Shown here piece after piece: positions 1 through 8,201 of a stretch of 64,000 nucleotides of DNA; the stretch's first letter is position 1, and each line of letters opens with the position of its first letter. Below the pieces are notes generated by a model. It had not been told where the DNA came from, ran no database searches, and saw only the letters and a list, made by a program, of their open reading frames with translations. Made by a program: the position numbers and the translations under genes. The DNA is from Rhodospirillaceae bacterium LM-1 (GTDB lineage: Bacteria; Pseudomonadota; Alphaproteobacteria; Rhodospirillales; WMHbin7), in assembly GCA_902725215.1 (NCBI GenBank), contig CACUVI010000023.1, positions 248,803 through 312,802 on the forward strand, in the 5' to 3' direction.

Positions 1-365
1 GTATAAGGGCCGATGCCGGGCAGCTGTTGCAGCGCTTCGATGGTTTCGGGGAAACGCCCGCCTCTCGCGCCAGCAACGACGTTCGCGCATTCATGCAGTT
101 TCCTGGCCCGGGCGTAATAGCCAAGCCCCGCCCATTGGGCCAGCACCTCATCCAAAGGGGCTTTTGCCAGATCGCCAATGGTCGGCCAGCGGGCCAGGAA
201 CCGGTCGAAATAGCCCAGAACCGTTGGCACCGTGGTCTGCTGAAGCATGACCTCGCTTAGCCAGACCCGGTAAGGATCGGTATTGGCCCGCCAGGGTAGG
301 TCGCGCTTGTTGGCGTCGTACCAAGCAAGCAGCGGTCGCATATCGGGGTGGTGGCGGCGGGGCAT
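1..365 (-). CDS. mutY: A/G-specific adenine glycosylase, N-terminal part (cut by window edge)
   Basis: MutY removes adenine mispaired with 8-oxoguanine or guanine during base-excision repair. The visible 121 residues match the start of the helix-hairpin-helix glycosylase domain. They include the [10 protein letters not shown] segment, whose Glu is the family's catalytic acid, then [11 protein letters not shown] and LPGIGPYT. The iron-sulfur cluster and the oxoG-recognition domain would lie beyond base 1. The ATG at 365 is taken as start; a second ATG at 341 would remove eight residues that are not conserved. The gene is divergent from dciA and the two start regions practically touch, so they must share a very small promoter region. 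Confidence 0.93.
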   Translation of the reverse strand, partial: MPRRHHPDMRPLLAWYDANKRDLPWRANTDPYRVWLSEVMLQQTTVPTVLGYFDRFLARWPTIGDLAKAPLDEVLAQWAGLGYYARARKLHECANVVAGARGGRFPETIEALQQLPGIGPY

Positions 366-387
366 GGACACCGTTATCCTGTGCGGC

Positions 388-918
388 ATGAGCGATGACA
401 AGCCCGATATTGAAACGCCCAAGCCGCGAGGCCCCACCACGACCTATGAATTAAAGTCGGTGGCGGGGATTGCGCTGAAGGCCGCCCGCCCGGCGCTGGG
501 CCGCCAGGGCTTCGCCGAGGCTGAGTTGCTGGCCCGTTGGGACGCCATCGCCGGGCCGCAATTGGCCGAACATACGCTGCCCATCAAGGTGATCCCCGCC
601 AAGCGGGGCGATGGCAAAAACGAAACCGGCGGCGTTTTGCATCTGAAGGTCGATTCCGGCCCGGCGGCCATGATGCTGACCTATATGGAGCCGCAGGTTC
701 TGGAACGCGTGAATTCCTATTTCGGATGGCGGGCCGTGGACCGGCTGAAGCTGATCCAGGGACCATTGCCGGGCAAGCCCGCCCGCAAGCTGCCCACCCA
801 CCGCCCGCTCTCGAAAGAGGAAGAGGCCAAGCTGGCCTTGATGCTGGAGAATGTCTCCGATCCCGACTTGCGGGCGGCGCTGTTGAATCTGGGAAGGGCG
901 GTGGTGGGAGAGAGTTAG
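388..918 (+). CDS. dciA: DUF721/DciA family protein, probable replicative-helicase loader
   Basis: DciA proteins help load the replicative helicase DnaB in bacteria lacking DnaC or DnaI. The 176-residue product has the DUF721 pattern: a Trp-containing [13 protein letters not shown] segment, a [15 protein letters not shown] strand-helix and the [18 protein letters not shown] end of the KH-like fold. A basic, proline-rich linker and a C-terminal helical tail follow. The ATG at 388 is preferred; an in-frame ATG at 364 would overlap the mutY start codon. The neighbour mutY is a common partner in alphaproteobacteria. The family is recognised; the loader role is inferred from characterised relatives. 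Confidence 0.8.
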   Translation: MSDDKPDIETPKPRGPTTTYELKSVAGIALKAARPALGRQGFAEAELLARWDAIAGPQLAEHTLPIKVIPAKRGDGKNETGGVLHLKVDSGPAAMMLTYMEPQVLERVNSYFGWRAVDRLKLIQGPLPGKPARKLPTHRPLSKEEEAKLALMLENVSDPDLRAALLNLGRAVVGES

Positions 919-957
919 GCGGCTTTGACGTTGAGCATGGTCGGAAAAACGCATACA

Positions 958-968
958 ATGTATTACAT
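958..968. promoter_or_regulatory. Perfect 11-bp inverted repeat upstream of a ParDE-like operon
   Basis: ATGTA-T-TACAT reads the same on both strands and lies 18 bases before the first possible start of the antitoxin gene. Ribbon-helix-helix antitoxins normally bind short inverted repeats over their own promoter, so this is the best autoregulation site in the spacer. The operator role is inferred. Confidence 0.45.
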
Positions 969-985
969 CTTATTCATGCATCCGG

Positions 986-1243
986 GTGGCTATGTACAAG
1001 GACGTAACGATCACCGCGCGCATCGACGGCGAGCTTTCTGACCGTTTGGCCCGTTTGTCGGCCATGCAGGGACGCAGCAAATCCTGGGTCGTGGGCAGGG
1101 CATTGAAGTCCTACCTCGATGCCGAATTGGCTTTCGCCGAAGCCGTCGAGGAGGGCGTGGCCGACCTGCAAGAAGGCCGGACCGTCGAGCATGCAGATGT
1201 CGCCGCCCGCTTCAAAGCCCGCTTTGGGACAAGTGGAAAATGA
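986..1243 (+). CDS. Ribbon-helix-helix antitoxin, ParD/CopG-like
   Basis: This 85-residue protein begins with the pattern of ribbon-helix-helix DNA-binding antitoxins: a short beta strand (KDVTITARID), then two helices with the GRSKSWVVGRALKSYL turn. The C-terminal half, rich in Glu and Ala, would wrap the toxin. The first start is GTG at 986, with ATG at 992 as an alternative; neither has a strong ribosome-binding site. The stop codon overlaps the ATG of the next gene (ATGA), the usual arrangement of translationally coupled type II modules. It should neutralise the neighbouring ParE-like toxin and repress the operon. Confidence 0.82.
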   Translation: MAMYKDVTITARIDGELSDRLARLSAMQGRSKSWVVGRALKSYLDAELAFAEAVEEGVADLQEGRTVEHADVAARFKARFGTSGK

Positions 1244-1533
1244 AGGTCCGCTGGACCGGGAAGGCCGAAGACGATCTGATGGCTCAGTGTGGCCATGTCG
1301 CCAACGAAGATCCTGTCCTGGCAGAGCGCATCGGTTCCGAAGTGTTGATGCGAGTTGGTGGTCTTGCAAACCATCCCTATCGTGGGCGCTCCGGGCGAGT
1401 GGAGGGCACTAGAGAACTGCCTCTGCCCGGTCTGCCTTGGATTGCCGTCTATGTCATCAAAGACGATGCCGTTGTCATTCTACGCCTAATGCACGGCGCG
1501 CAATCCTGGCCGCCGGAAGACGTCGATCAATAG
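1240..1533 (+). CDS. RelE/ParE superfamily toxin
   Basis: The 97-residue product fits the ParE fold. It opens with VRWTGKAEDDLM, has the NHPYRGRSGRVEGTRELPLPGLPWIAVYVI stretch in which toxins of this class carry conserved Arg and aromatic residues, and ends with a VVILRLMHGAQSWP strand-tail. ParE proteins usually poison DNA gyrase, whereas RelE relatives cleave mRNA. The shape and the RHH partner favour ParE, but the target cannot be read from sequence. It overlaps the antitoxin by four bases, so expression is coupled. Confidence 0.82.
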   Translation: MKVRWTGKAEDDLMAQCGHVANEDPVLAERIGSEVLMRVGGLANHPYRGRSGRVEGTRELPLPGLPWIAVYVIKDDAVVILRLMHGAQSWPPEDVDQ

Positions 1534-1574
1534 GGATTTCTCGGACGCTGATAGTGGCCTGACTTTTAGAGTGG

Positions 1575-1883
1575 TCACGCCACCTTCTTCACCGGCCTAG
1601 CCCGCTGGATGCGCTCCTTGCGTTTGGGCGTGTTCATGGCCTCCCACAAATCGATGCGCCGCTGAAGGTTCAACCAGAAATCTGGGCTGGTCTCGAAAAC
1701 GCGGGCCAGGATCAGCGCGGTGTCGGCGGTGATGGCGCGTCTGTCATTGCACAACTCGTTGGCATGCTTGCGGGCCACGCCCATGGCGGCGGCCAACTCG
1801 CCCTGGGTCAAACCCAAGGGTTCCAGAAACTCTTCGGTCAGAATTTCGCCGACGCTGGCGGGCTTGCGCTTGGTCATCAACAT
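1575..1883 (-). CDS. higA: HigA-type XRE antitoxin
   Basis: The 102-residue protein carries an XRE helix-turn-helix. The PASVGEILTEEFLEPLGLTQ opening, the GVARKHANELCNDRRAITA recognition region and FETSPDFWLNLQRRIDLWEA are hallmarks of the HigA/VapA antitoxin family. The ATG at 1883 is chosen because AAGGA lies eight bases upstream; ATG at 1877 is also possible. The gene follows the HigB-like toxin, the toxin-first order typical of higBA. It is expected to bind the higB promoter and to mask the toxin. The antitoxin frame is intact even though the toxin frame is not. Confidence 0.88.
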   Translation of the reverse strand: MLMTKRKPASVGEILTEEFLEPLGLTQGELAAAMGVARKHANELCNDRRAITADTALILARVFETSPDFWLNLQRRIDLWEAMNTPKRKERIQRARPVKKVA

Positions 1884-1894
1884 GAGGTCTGTCC

Positions 1895-2190
1895 TTAGCG
1901 ATAGTCGTGATTGTCTAGATATAATTCCGAGGCTTCGCCGTCCGCGCCATTCCAACGGAACACCAGTCGCCACTGCTTGTTGATGCGGATCGAGTGCCAT
2001 CCCGCCAGATTGCCGCACAGTTTCTCGAAGTGATTGCTGGGCGGCGAGCGCAAATCGGCATCCGTGACGGCATCGTCAATCAGTTGCAGCTTACGGAAGA
2101 GGCGTTGATCGAGAGGGACGGGAATTTTTTGGATAGCCGATCTTCCAGAAAGAATTCGCACAGCCAACGATCCCGGAAACTGATGATCAT
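1895..2190 (-). pseudogene. higB: HigB-like toxin with a frameshift in a homopolymer tract
   Basis: Two reading frames together give a complete HigB-like RNA-interferase of about 98 residues. From ATG 2190, which follows a good AGGAGG, the first frame reads MIISFRDRWLCEFFLED and runs into a foreign sequence. The second frame supplies LFRKLQLIDDA, the PPSNHFEKLCGNLAGWHSI core and the INKQWRLVFRW end that mark this family. They join at a run of six A on the coding strand (six T at 2125-2130). Seven A would restore one continuous frame. It is therefore a real inactivating deletion, a slippage-controlled gene or a sequencing error. The intact higA follows directly. Confidence 0.75.
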
Positions 2191-2281
2191 GCCGCCTCCT
2201 TCTCTGCTCCTATGTACCACCCCATGGGACAGTACGCAAGACCAGATTCCCATTGAGCGCAGTCAAGGAGACATGACGCCC

Positions 2282-4108
2282 CTACGTTGCCGCAGGCGGC
2301 GGAGCTGGCGGGGCGGGCGGTGGCGGCGGCTTGAACAGGAACTTGTTGATATCGACCTCGTCGATCTGTTCGGGACGCAGGAACCTTTCGGCGTAGGTTT
2401 TCCAGACTCCCGACGTCAGGAACAGGTTGAACAGGTCGGGATCGACATGTTTGTCCTTGCACATGAAGCCCATGATTTTCAGGCTTTCCGACAGCGTCTT
2501 GGGGGGTTTGTAGGGCCGGTCGGCGGCGGTTAGAGCCTCGAAAATGTCGGCGATCGCCATGATGCGCTCGGGCACCGTCATGCCTTCGCGCAGCAGGCTG
2601 CGCGGATAACCGGTGCCGTCCATCTTTTCGTGATGGTTGCCCGCCATATCGGGCACCCGCTTCAGGTTCTTGGGGAAGGGCAGGGCGCGCAGCATCAAGA
2701 TGGTTTGCACGATATGGTCGTTGATGTGATAGCGATCCTCGTTGGTCAGCGTGCCCCTGGCGATCGACAGATTGTAGATTTCGCCCAAATTGAGATGCAG
2801 GTCGGGGCGCTTGAGCGTGAATTCCTCCATGCCGACGGCTAGATGGTTCACGATCTCGTGCGGGATCTTGTGCTCCTCGCGGTCGGCCAGCAGATATTCG
2901 GTCACCGGCGGCTTGGGCCGGTTGGGCGGCAGGCGGCGCAATTCGGCGATCGATTGTCCCAATTCGTCGTCGAGCGAACGCACCCAGGTGCGGGCGCCGA
3001 TCTTCTTTAAGCGCTCGACCTTTTCGGGCGCCATGAATTCGCCGCCGACATTGCATTCGGCGACAAAGGCGTAATCGTCGTCCAATTGCGCCAGTTCGGT
3101 GTCCAGGTCGTCGCGCAGTTCGGCGTCGCTTTTCTCAGCCCTAATGCGCGCTTCCAGATAATGGATCACGGCGTCGCGCTTCAGAACCTCGAAACGGGTG
3201 CGAATTTCGTGGATGCGGTTGTAGATGGTTTCCAGCTTGGTCGCCTTATCGACGATATATTCCGGCGTCGTCACCTTGCCGCAATCGTGCAATCCGGCGG
3301 CAACTTCAAGCTCGTACCATTCATCTGCGTTCAGGTTGAAATCGGCGTACTGGCCTTCGGTTTCATCGCAGGCGGCCTTGGCCAGCATTTTCGTCAGTTC
3401 CGGCACGCGCAAGCAGTGGCCGCCGGTATAGGGCGATTTGGCGTCGATCGCGGTGGCGATCACTTTGATGAAGCTGTTGAACAGTTTGACCTGGGCGTCG
3501 ATCAGCGAGCGGTTGTCCAAGGCGACGGCGGCCTGGCTGGCCAGGGCCTCGATCAGCGGCACGATGTCGGGCGAGAAGTCGGCCACGTCGCCATTGTCGC
3601 TGCGCGCGTTAATCAACTGCAGAACGCCGATCACTTCGTTGTTGCGGTTCTTGAGCGGCACCGTCAGGAAGGATTTCGAACGATAATTGTTTCCGGCATC
3701 GAATTTGCGTGTGCCGGAAAAGTCGAAATCCTTGCTCTCATAGGCGTCGGGGATGTTGATGGTCTGGCCGGTCAGCGCCACCAGCGAGGAGACGTTGTTC
3801 TGGTTGGGAGAGCCGTCGTCCAGAAACAGCTTGACCGGCGGGAAGGGGATGGGCTTGCCGGTAGTGCCGCCCATGGCCACGCCCAACGTGTCGTTGCGCA
3901 TGATGGCGAAGGACAGGCTTTTGCCGTCCTCAAGCATCAGATACAGCGTGCCGCCGTCGGCGTTGCAGAAATTCTTGGCCTCGACCAGGATGTTTTCCAG
4001 CAAGCGGTTGTAGTCGCGCTCGGCGGAAAGCGCGATTCCGATATCGATCAGCCGCTTGAAGCGGGATTCGCGGTCGTCTTTGGGCATGGGTATTGTGTTG
4101 TTGTTCAT
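2282..4108 (-). CDS. GAF domain / HD-GYP cyclic-di-GMP phosphodiesterase
   Basis: This is a 608-residue cytoplasmic signalling enzyme. Residues about 15-205 form a GAF sensor domain (GGTLYLMLEDGKSLSFAI, FLTVPLKNRNNEVIGVLQLI). The HD-GYP domain follows, with H231, HDCGK at 274-278, HINDH at 461-465, HHE at 492-494 and DGTGYP at 497-502, the residues that hold the metal centre and cut c-di-GMP. About 185 residues separate HDCGK from the next histidine motif instead of about 30, so a predicted helical insert of some 150 residues sits inside the catalytic domain. The end is proline-rich (PPPPPAPPAPPPAAT). The gene appears to be transcribed alone, and its ligand is unknown. Confidence 0.88.
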   Translation of the reverse strand: MNNNTIPMPKDDRESRFKRLIDIGIALSAERDYNRLLENILVEAKNFCNADGGTLYLMLEDGKSLSFAIMRNDTLGVAMGGTTGKPIPFPPVKLFLDDGSPNQNNVSSLVALTGQTINIPDAYESKDFDFSGTRKFDAGNNYRSKSFLTVPLKNRNNEVIGVLQLINARSDNGDVADFSPDIVPLIEALASQAAVALDNRSLIDAQVKLFNSFIKVIATAIDAKSPYTGGHCLRVPELTKMLAKAACDETEGQYADFNLNADEWYELEVAAGLHDCGKVTTPEYIVDKATKLETIYNRIHEIRTRFEVLKRDAVIHYLEARIRAEKSDAELRDDLDTELAQLDDDYAFVAECNVGGEFMAPEKVERLKKIGARTWVRSLDDELGQSIAELRRLPPNRPKPPVTEYLLADREEHKIPHEIVNHLAVGMEEFTLKRPDLHLNLGEIYNLSIARGTLTNEDRYHINDHIVQTILMLRALPFPKNLKRVPDMAGNHHEKMDGTGYPRSLLREGMTVPERIMAIADIFEALTAADRPYKPPKTLSESLKIMGFMCKDKHVDPDLFNLFLTSGVWKTYAERFLRPEQIDEVDINKFLFKPPPPPAPPAPPPAAT

Positions 4109-4214
4109 CGGACCCCCATGGCTTTAGAGTACCTGTCTTCTGGCTGAAAGAAAAGTCAAAGCTGGTCAAAAAGCTCTATGATTCAACATGTAGTAATCCC
4201 TGGGGACCTTGCCA

Positions 4215-5723
4215 ATGTTCGAAAGCCTGCGCGATTTCATGGCCCATCTCGAGGCCAGGGGACAATTGATCCGGGTCACCGCCCCGGTCTCGCCCCATCT
4301 TGAGATGACCGAAATCCAAACCCGGCTTTTGGCCCAGGGCGGCCCGGCCGTTCTGTTCGAACATGTGGTGGGGCCAGATGGTCAGCGCTACCCCTATCCA
4401 GTCTTGGTCAATCTGTTCGGCGCCAAGGAGCGGGTTGCCATGGGCATGGGGCGCAGGGTCGAGGAATTGCGGGCGGTTGGCGAGACTTTGGCCTATCTGA
4501 AGCAGCCCGAGCCTCCCGGCGGCCTGAAGGATGCTTGGGAGAAATTGCCGCTGTTGAAGACCGTGATGGCCATGAAGCCCGCCACGGTCAGCAAGGCGCC
4601 TTGCCAGGAAGTGGTGCTGACCGGCGATCAAATCGACCTGGGAGCGCTGCCCATTCAAACCTGCTGGCCGGGCGAACCGGCACCGCTGATCACTTGGCCG
4701 CTGGTCATCACCCAGGGGCCGGGCGACGACAAGCGCGATGCCGCCAATGTCGGCATCTACCGCATGCAGGTGGTGGGGAAGAACCAAACCATCATGCGTT
4801 GGTTGCCACATCGTGGGGGGGCGCAGCATTTCGCCCGCTGGAAGGCGGCGGGGCGGACCGATCCCTTTCCGGTGGCGGTGGCCATCGGCGCCGATCCCGG
4901 CACCATCCTGGCCGCCGTGACGCCGGTGCCCGATACGTTGTCGGAATATCAGTTCGCGGGTCTGTTGCGCGGAAAGAAGGTTGAGCTGGTCAAGGCGAAA
5001 ACCGTGCCACTGATGGTGCCCGCCACTGCCGAGATCGTGCTGGAAGGCCATATCGATCTGGCAGCCACCCTGCCCGAAGGGCCGTATGGCGACCACACCG
5101 GCTATTACAACAATGTCGAGAATTTTCCGGTCTTCACCCTGTCGGCCATCACCATGCGCCGCGACCCGATTTATCTGTCAACCTTCACGGGCCGCCCGCC
5201 CGATGAACCCAGCGTTCTGGGCGAGGCCTTGAACGAGGTGTTCATCCCGCTGTTGCAGCAGCAGTTCCCCGAGATCGTCGATTTCTGGCTGCCGCCCGAG
5301 GCCTGCTCGTACCGCATGGCCGTGGTCTCGATCAAGAAGGCCTATCCGGGGCACGCCAAGCGGGTGATGATGGGCGTGTGGTCGTTTCTGCGCCAGTTCG
5401 TCTATACGAAATTTGTGGTGGTGGTCGATGACGACATCGATTGTCGAAACTGGGATGACGTGATCTGGGCGATTTCAACCCGCATGGACCCGGTGCGCGA
5501 CCTGACCTTGGTCGAACACACACCCATTGATTATCTCGATTTCGCCAGTCCCGATTCCGGTCTGGGCGGCAAGATGGGGCTGGACGCCACCAGCAAGATC
5601 CCCCCCGAAACCAAGCGCGAATGGGGCAAAGTGATCCGCATGGAGCAAGAGGTGATCGACCGGGTAACCAAGCGCTGGGACGAATTGGGCCTGCCGGGGC
5701 TTGGGAAAGCGATTTGGAAATAG
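4215..5723 (+). CDS. ubiD: UbiD family 3-octaprenyl-4-hydroxybenzoate carboxy-lyase
   Basis: UbiD decarboxylates the polyprenyl-hydroxybenzoate intermediate of ubiquinone synthesis using prenylated FMN supplied by UbiX. The 502-residue protein has the expected length and motifs: [13 protein letters not shown], the [10 protein letters not shown] segment near the cofactor, [15 protein letters not shown] around the active-site acid, and the C-terminal [11 protein letters not shown] region. The ATG at 4215 gives the family-typical opening MFESLRDF; an upstream TTG at 4209 adds only two residues. A GGGGA ribosome-binding site lies just upstream. No other ubiquinone gene is adjacent. A UbiD-like decarboxylase with a different aromatic substrate cannot be excluded. 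Confidence 0.93.
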   Translation: MFESLRDFMAHLEARGQLIRVTAPVSPHLEMTEIQTRLLAQGGPAVLFEHVVGPDGQRYPYPVLVNLFGAKERVAMGMGRRVEELRAVGETLAYLKQPEPPGGLKDAWEKLPLLKTVMAMKPATVSKAPCQEVVLTGDQIDLGALPIQTCWPGEPAPLITWPLVITQGPGDDKRDAANVGIYRMQVVGKNQTIMRWLPHRGGAQHFARWKAAGRTDPFPVAVAIGADPGTILAAVTPVPDTLSEYQFAGLLRGKKVELVKAKTVPLMVPATAEIVLEGHIDLAATLPEGPYGDHTGYYNNVENFPVFTLSAITMRRDPIYLSTFTGRPPDEPSVLGEALNEVFIPLLQQQFPEIVDFWLPPEACSYRMAVVSIKKAYPGHAKRVMMGVWSFLRQFVYTKFVVVVDDDIDCRNWDDVIWAISTRMDPVRDLTLVEHTPIDYLDFASPDSGLGGKMGLDATSKIPPETKREWGKVIRMEQEVIDRVTKRWDELGLPGLGKAIWK

Positions 5724-5754
5724 GAGGCCGGTGGAGAGCTTGACGCGCAGCACC

Positions 5755-5781
5755 ATTAATTACATAATTTATGTAATTAAT
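5755..5781. promoter_or_regulatory. 27-bp perfect palindrome, probable operator of the Phd/PemK-like module
   Basis: A 13-base arm beginning ATTAATTACATAA is mirrored exactly around one central T. It ends 11 bases before the antitoxin ATG and is very AT-rich against its surroundings. The position suits an autoregulatory site for the Phd-type antitoxin, possibly covering the -10 region. Confidence 0.65.
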
Positions 5782-5792
5782 GGAGATTTCCC

Positions 5793-6050
5793 ATGCAGCG
5801 GTTTAGTTCGTTCGATCTTCAGCGCAATGTCGCGAAAGTGCAGGAAGCGGCGCTGAAGGAGCCTGTGTCGATCAGCTATCACGGTCGCGACCGGCTGGTG
5901 GTTCTGTCCATCGACGAGTTCGAGCGCTTAAAGCGGCGCGACAGGCAGGTGATTTCGATGCAGGAATTGCCTGAGGAATTTGCGGCCGCTCTGCGCGAAC
6001 CATATGACGATGCCGAACAGGCGGCGCTTGATCACCTGTTGGATGATTGA
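5793..6050 (+). CDS. Phd/YefM-type antitoxin
   Basis: An 85-residue protein whose first 50 residues follow the Phd/YefM pattern: FDLQRNVAKVQEAALKEPVSI, then YHGRDRLVVLSIDEFERLKR. These form the DNA-binding dimer. The acidic C-terminal tail (LPEEFAAALREPYDDAEQA) would be the toxin-binding part. A GGAGAT ribosome-binding site precedes the ATG, and a 27-bp palindrome covers the promoter area. The stop codon overlaps the start of the toxin gene. Pairing of a Phd antitoxin with a PemK-like toxin is less usual than with Doc or YoeB, but mixed pairings are well known. Confidence 0.85.
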   Translation: MQRFSSFDLQRNVAKVQEAALKEPVSISYHGRDRLVVLSIDEFERLKRRDRQVISMQELPEEFAAALREPYDDAEQAALDHLLDD

Positions 6051-6490
6051 AGGTGCCGTTGCCCGAGGCCCGTCCGGGTCTGGTTTTCCGCTACGAATAT
6101 GTCTGGAAGCGTCAGGCCTTGGCTGGGCGGACGACAGCCGAGAAAGACCGGCCCGCCTGCATTGTTCTGGCGGTGACGGGGCGAAAGGGCGAGCAGCGCG
6201 TTCTGATCGTGCCGATAACCACCAAGTCCCCGCCCGAAGGGGTCGAGGCCGTCGAGATTCCGTTAAGCGTGAAGCGGCATCTGGGGCTTGATGATGACCG
6301 ACGCTCCTGGATCATTCTAAGCGAAGCCAATATCGATGGCTGGCCTTCCCCGGATATGCGTCCGATACCGGGTCGTCCGGGACGGTTCGCCTATGGACTG
6401 CTGCCCTTAAGGATGGTGACGGACATTCGAAGGATCATTCTGGAATGTTTAGAGGCGAAAAGTTTGGGTTTGGTTCCAAGAGATTCATAA
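6047..6490 (+). CDS. PemK/MazF-like toxin
   Basis: The 147-residue product fits the SH3-like PemK/MazF group. It has an N-terminal RPGLVFRYEYVW turn, then RPACIVLAV, VLIVPITTKSPP, a beta-rich centre and SWIILSEANIDGWPSPDMRPI before a C-terminal helix. The characterised members are ribosome-independent mRNA endonucleases. The first possible start is TTG at 6047, overlapping the antitoxin stop, with GTG at 6053 as the alternative; coupled translation would excuse the weak start. The family call rests on the RP...VLVVPITTK...SWVVLSE pattern and is reasonable, not certain. Confidence 0.68.
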   Translation: MKVPLPEARPGLVFRYEYVWKRQALAGRTTAEKDRPACIVLAVTGRKGEQRVLIVPITTKSPPEGVEAVEIPLSVKRHLGLDDDRRSWIILSEANIDGWPSPDMRPIPGRPGRFAYGLLPLRMVTDIRRIILECLEAKSLGLVPRDS

Positions 6491-6564
6491 CACCCACCCA
6501 TTGCATCCATGTGCCGAATCGCTTTAAGACAAAGCAGCCCCACCCTTGATCGAGAGCTTTTCCC

Positions 6565-7257
6565 ATGGCCGTTGTCGCCCGCACCCCCGAACAGAAACAG
6601 GCTGGCCTGACCGTTGCCCGCATCCTGCTTGAGATCAAGGCGATCAATTTCCGCCCCGAGGACCCCTATAAGCTGACCAGCGGTTGGGCCAGCCCGGTCT
6701 ATATCGACTGCCGCAAGGTGATTTCCTACCCCCTGGCCCGGCGCAAGATCACCGAACTGGCCGCCGCCGCCGTCGAGCGCGAAGTGGGTTTTGCTGGCCT
6801 TGAAGCGGTGGCGGGCGGCGAGACGGCGGGCATTCCCTATGCCGCCTGGCTGGCCGACAAATTGAACCTGCCCATGCTGTATGTGCGCAAGAAGCCCAAG
6901 GGATTCGGGCGCAACGCCCAGATCGAAGGCACGTTCGAAGAAGGTGATCGGGTGCTGCTGGTGGAAGATCTGGCTTCCGACGGCGCCAGCAAGGTCACTT
7001 TCTGCAAGGCCATCCGCGAGGCGGGCGGCAAGATCGACCATTCGCTGGTCGTGTTCTTCTATGGCGTCTTTCCGGGAGCGCTCAAGAATCTCGAGGAAAT
7101 GGGGCTTAACCTGCACTATCTCGCCAATTGGTGGGACGTGTTGGAAGTGGCCGAACACGCCCAGAGCTTCGATAAGAAGACGTTGGACCAAGTGCGCGCC
7201 TTCCTCTACGACCCGGTGGGCTGGTCAACCGCCCATGGCGGCAAGGGTAGCGATTAA
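6565..7257 (+). CDS. pyrE: Orotate phosphoribosyltransferase
   Basis: PyrE joins orotate to PRPP to make orotidine 5'-phosphate in pyrimidine synthesis. The 230-residue protein shows LTSGWASPVYIDCRKVISYP near the N terminus, the substrate loop YVRKKPKGFGRNAQIEG and the PRPP-binding signature VLLVEDLASDGASK. It therefore has all the catalytic elements. The C-terminal extension after residue 200 is common in alphaproteobacterial homologues. The gene stands alone after the toxin-antitoxin pair, and its last four bases overlap the convergent gene at 7254. Confidence 0.96.
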   Translation: MAVVARTPEQKQAGLTVARILLEIKAINFRPEDPYKLTSGWASPVYIDCRKVISYPLARRKITELAAAAVEREVGFAGLEAVAGGETAGIPYAAWLADKLNLPMLYVRKKPKGFGRNAQIEGTFEEGDRVLLVEDLASDGASKVTFCKAIREAGGKIDHSLVVFFYGVFPGALKNLEEMGLNLHYLANWWDVLEVAEHAQSFDKKTLDQVRAFLYDPVGWSTAHGGKGSD

Positions 7258-7823
7258 TTTTCCTTCTTGGGTGACCAGGAAAGCGCGTTGGCATCGCCCT
7301 GATTGCACAATTCGGCCAGGATGGCGGCCGACACGCGCTCCGGCATCACGCCGTTGATGGTGACAAGGCCTGAACGCGCCAAGCGCCAGCCTGCCGAGAC
7401 GCAGGCCTTGTTGGGAATGCCAGCCACCGTCACCGAAGGCGGGCTGCCATGGTCGGAGAAGATCATGCCGCCATAGACGTTTGCCGCCGGGGCCGCCGAA
7501 ATGGCCGTGTCCTCGATCTGCTGAACCAGGGCTTCGGGGGTCGGCTTGGCGGGGCCGCTGGAGCGCATGGCAAAGAAGACGCCGCCAATGCCCAGAATGG
7601 TCGCGGCCAGCAACGTATAAACCAGCCAATGGCTTTTTTTCTTCTCGACCGGAGGATGGGGATGCGCCTTGTGGGGCGGCTCGGCATGCGGATGCGCGGG
7701 CGGATGATGGGCCGGGCCATGGGCCGTTGGATGCGGAGCGGGTGCGCGCCCATGCCCTTGGATGGGCTTTTGATGCCCCCTTGGGTCGGACTGCATATGG
7801 TGCAAGCTGGTCGAGACGGCCAT
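7254..7823 (-). CDS. His/Pro-rich membrane-anchored protein with a pilin-like C-terminal domain
   Basis: The 189-residue product has three parts. Residues 1-60 are rich in His and Pro (HPTAHGPAHHPPAHPHAEP) and should be cytoplasmic. After a KKK stop there is one membrane helix (LVYTLLAATILGIGGVFF). The remaining 110 residues should be periplasmic. That last part resembles the globular end of PilS-type IVb pilins in spacing: VAGIPNKACVSAG..., VTINGVM..., LCNQGDANALSW, with two cysteines placed as in pilin disulfides. A strong AGGAGG precedes the ATG. No pilus genes are nearby, so the function is unknown. The histidine tract could bind metal. Confidence 0.6.
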   Translation of the reverse strand: MAVSTSLHHMQSDPRGHQKPIQGHGRAPAPHPTAHGPAHHPPAHPHAEPPHKAHPHPPVEKKKSHWLVYTLLAATILGIGGVFFAMRSSGPAKPTPEALVQQIEDTAISAAPAANVYGGMIFSDHGSPPSVTVAGIPNKACVSAGWRLARSGLVTINGVMPERVSAAILAELCNQGDANALSWSPKKEN

Positions 7824-7987
7824 GACACTCCCTCCTGGAGATCGTTAGCCTTTATAATCATTATATGATTGAAATTTACTTAATTCAACCTTTCAAAATA
7901 AATACTACACACAATTTTATGCAAATTAGATGCAAATGCAGTTTCTTGTCCCTGTCTTTAACTTATGTCAAGTAAATGACCAAATGC

Positions 7988-8188
7988 TCACGTAGCATCA
8001 TCATTATCTTTATTGTGGTTATTGGCGTCCTTCAATCGGCGGCGAACGCTTTCCGGCGCGTTTTTCTCGGGGCTGGCAAAGCGAAAGCGGCCATGCATGA
8101 TGCAGCCTTTCATGCCCGGCGAACATTCCTTGCCTTTTACTTTGTCGCATAGGCCCTTGGTTTCGTGCGGGCAACCCCAGCCGGACAT
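7988..8188 (-). CDS. Small cysteine-rich protein of unknown function
   Basis: From ATG 8188 the reading frame gives 66 residues starting MSGWGCPHETKGLCDKVKGK and continuing with ECSPGMKGCIMHGRF. Four cysteines in a CPH...C...C...C order suggest a metal-binding or iron-sulfur knuckle. The tail is charged and disordered. I recall similar short proteins in other alphaproteobacteria, but I cannot name a function. The gene lies directly after the XRE-like remnant on the same strand, 13 bases from its stop, so they may once have formed an operon. Confidence 0.55.
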   Translation of the reverse strand: MSGWGCPHETKGLCDKVKGKECSPGMKGCIMHGRFRFASPEKNAPESVRRRLKDANNHNKDNDDAT

Positions 8189-8201
8189 CTGATTTTGCCT
8201 C

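Noticed and set aside
3086..4147. 353-codon open frame on the plus strand
   Set aside because: It is antisense to the HD-GYP gene, repeats its GC3 pattern as a shadow, and reads as low-complexity Gly/Val/Gln sequence without a domain.
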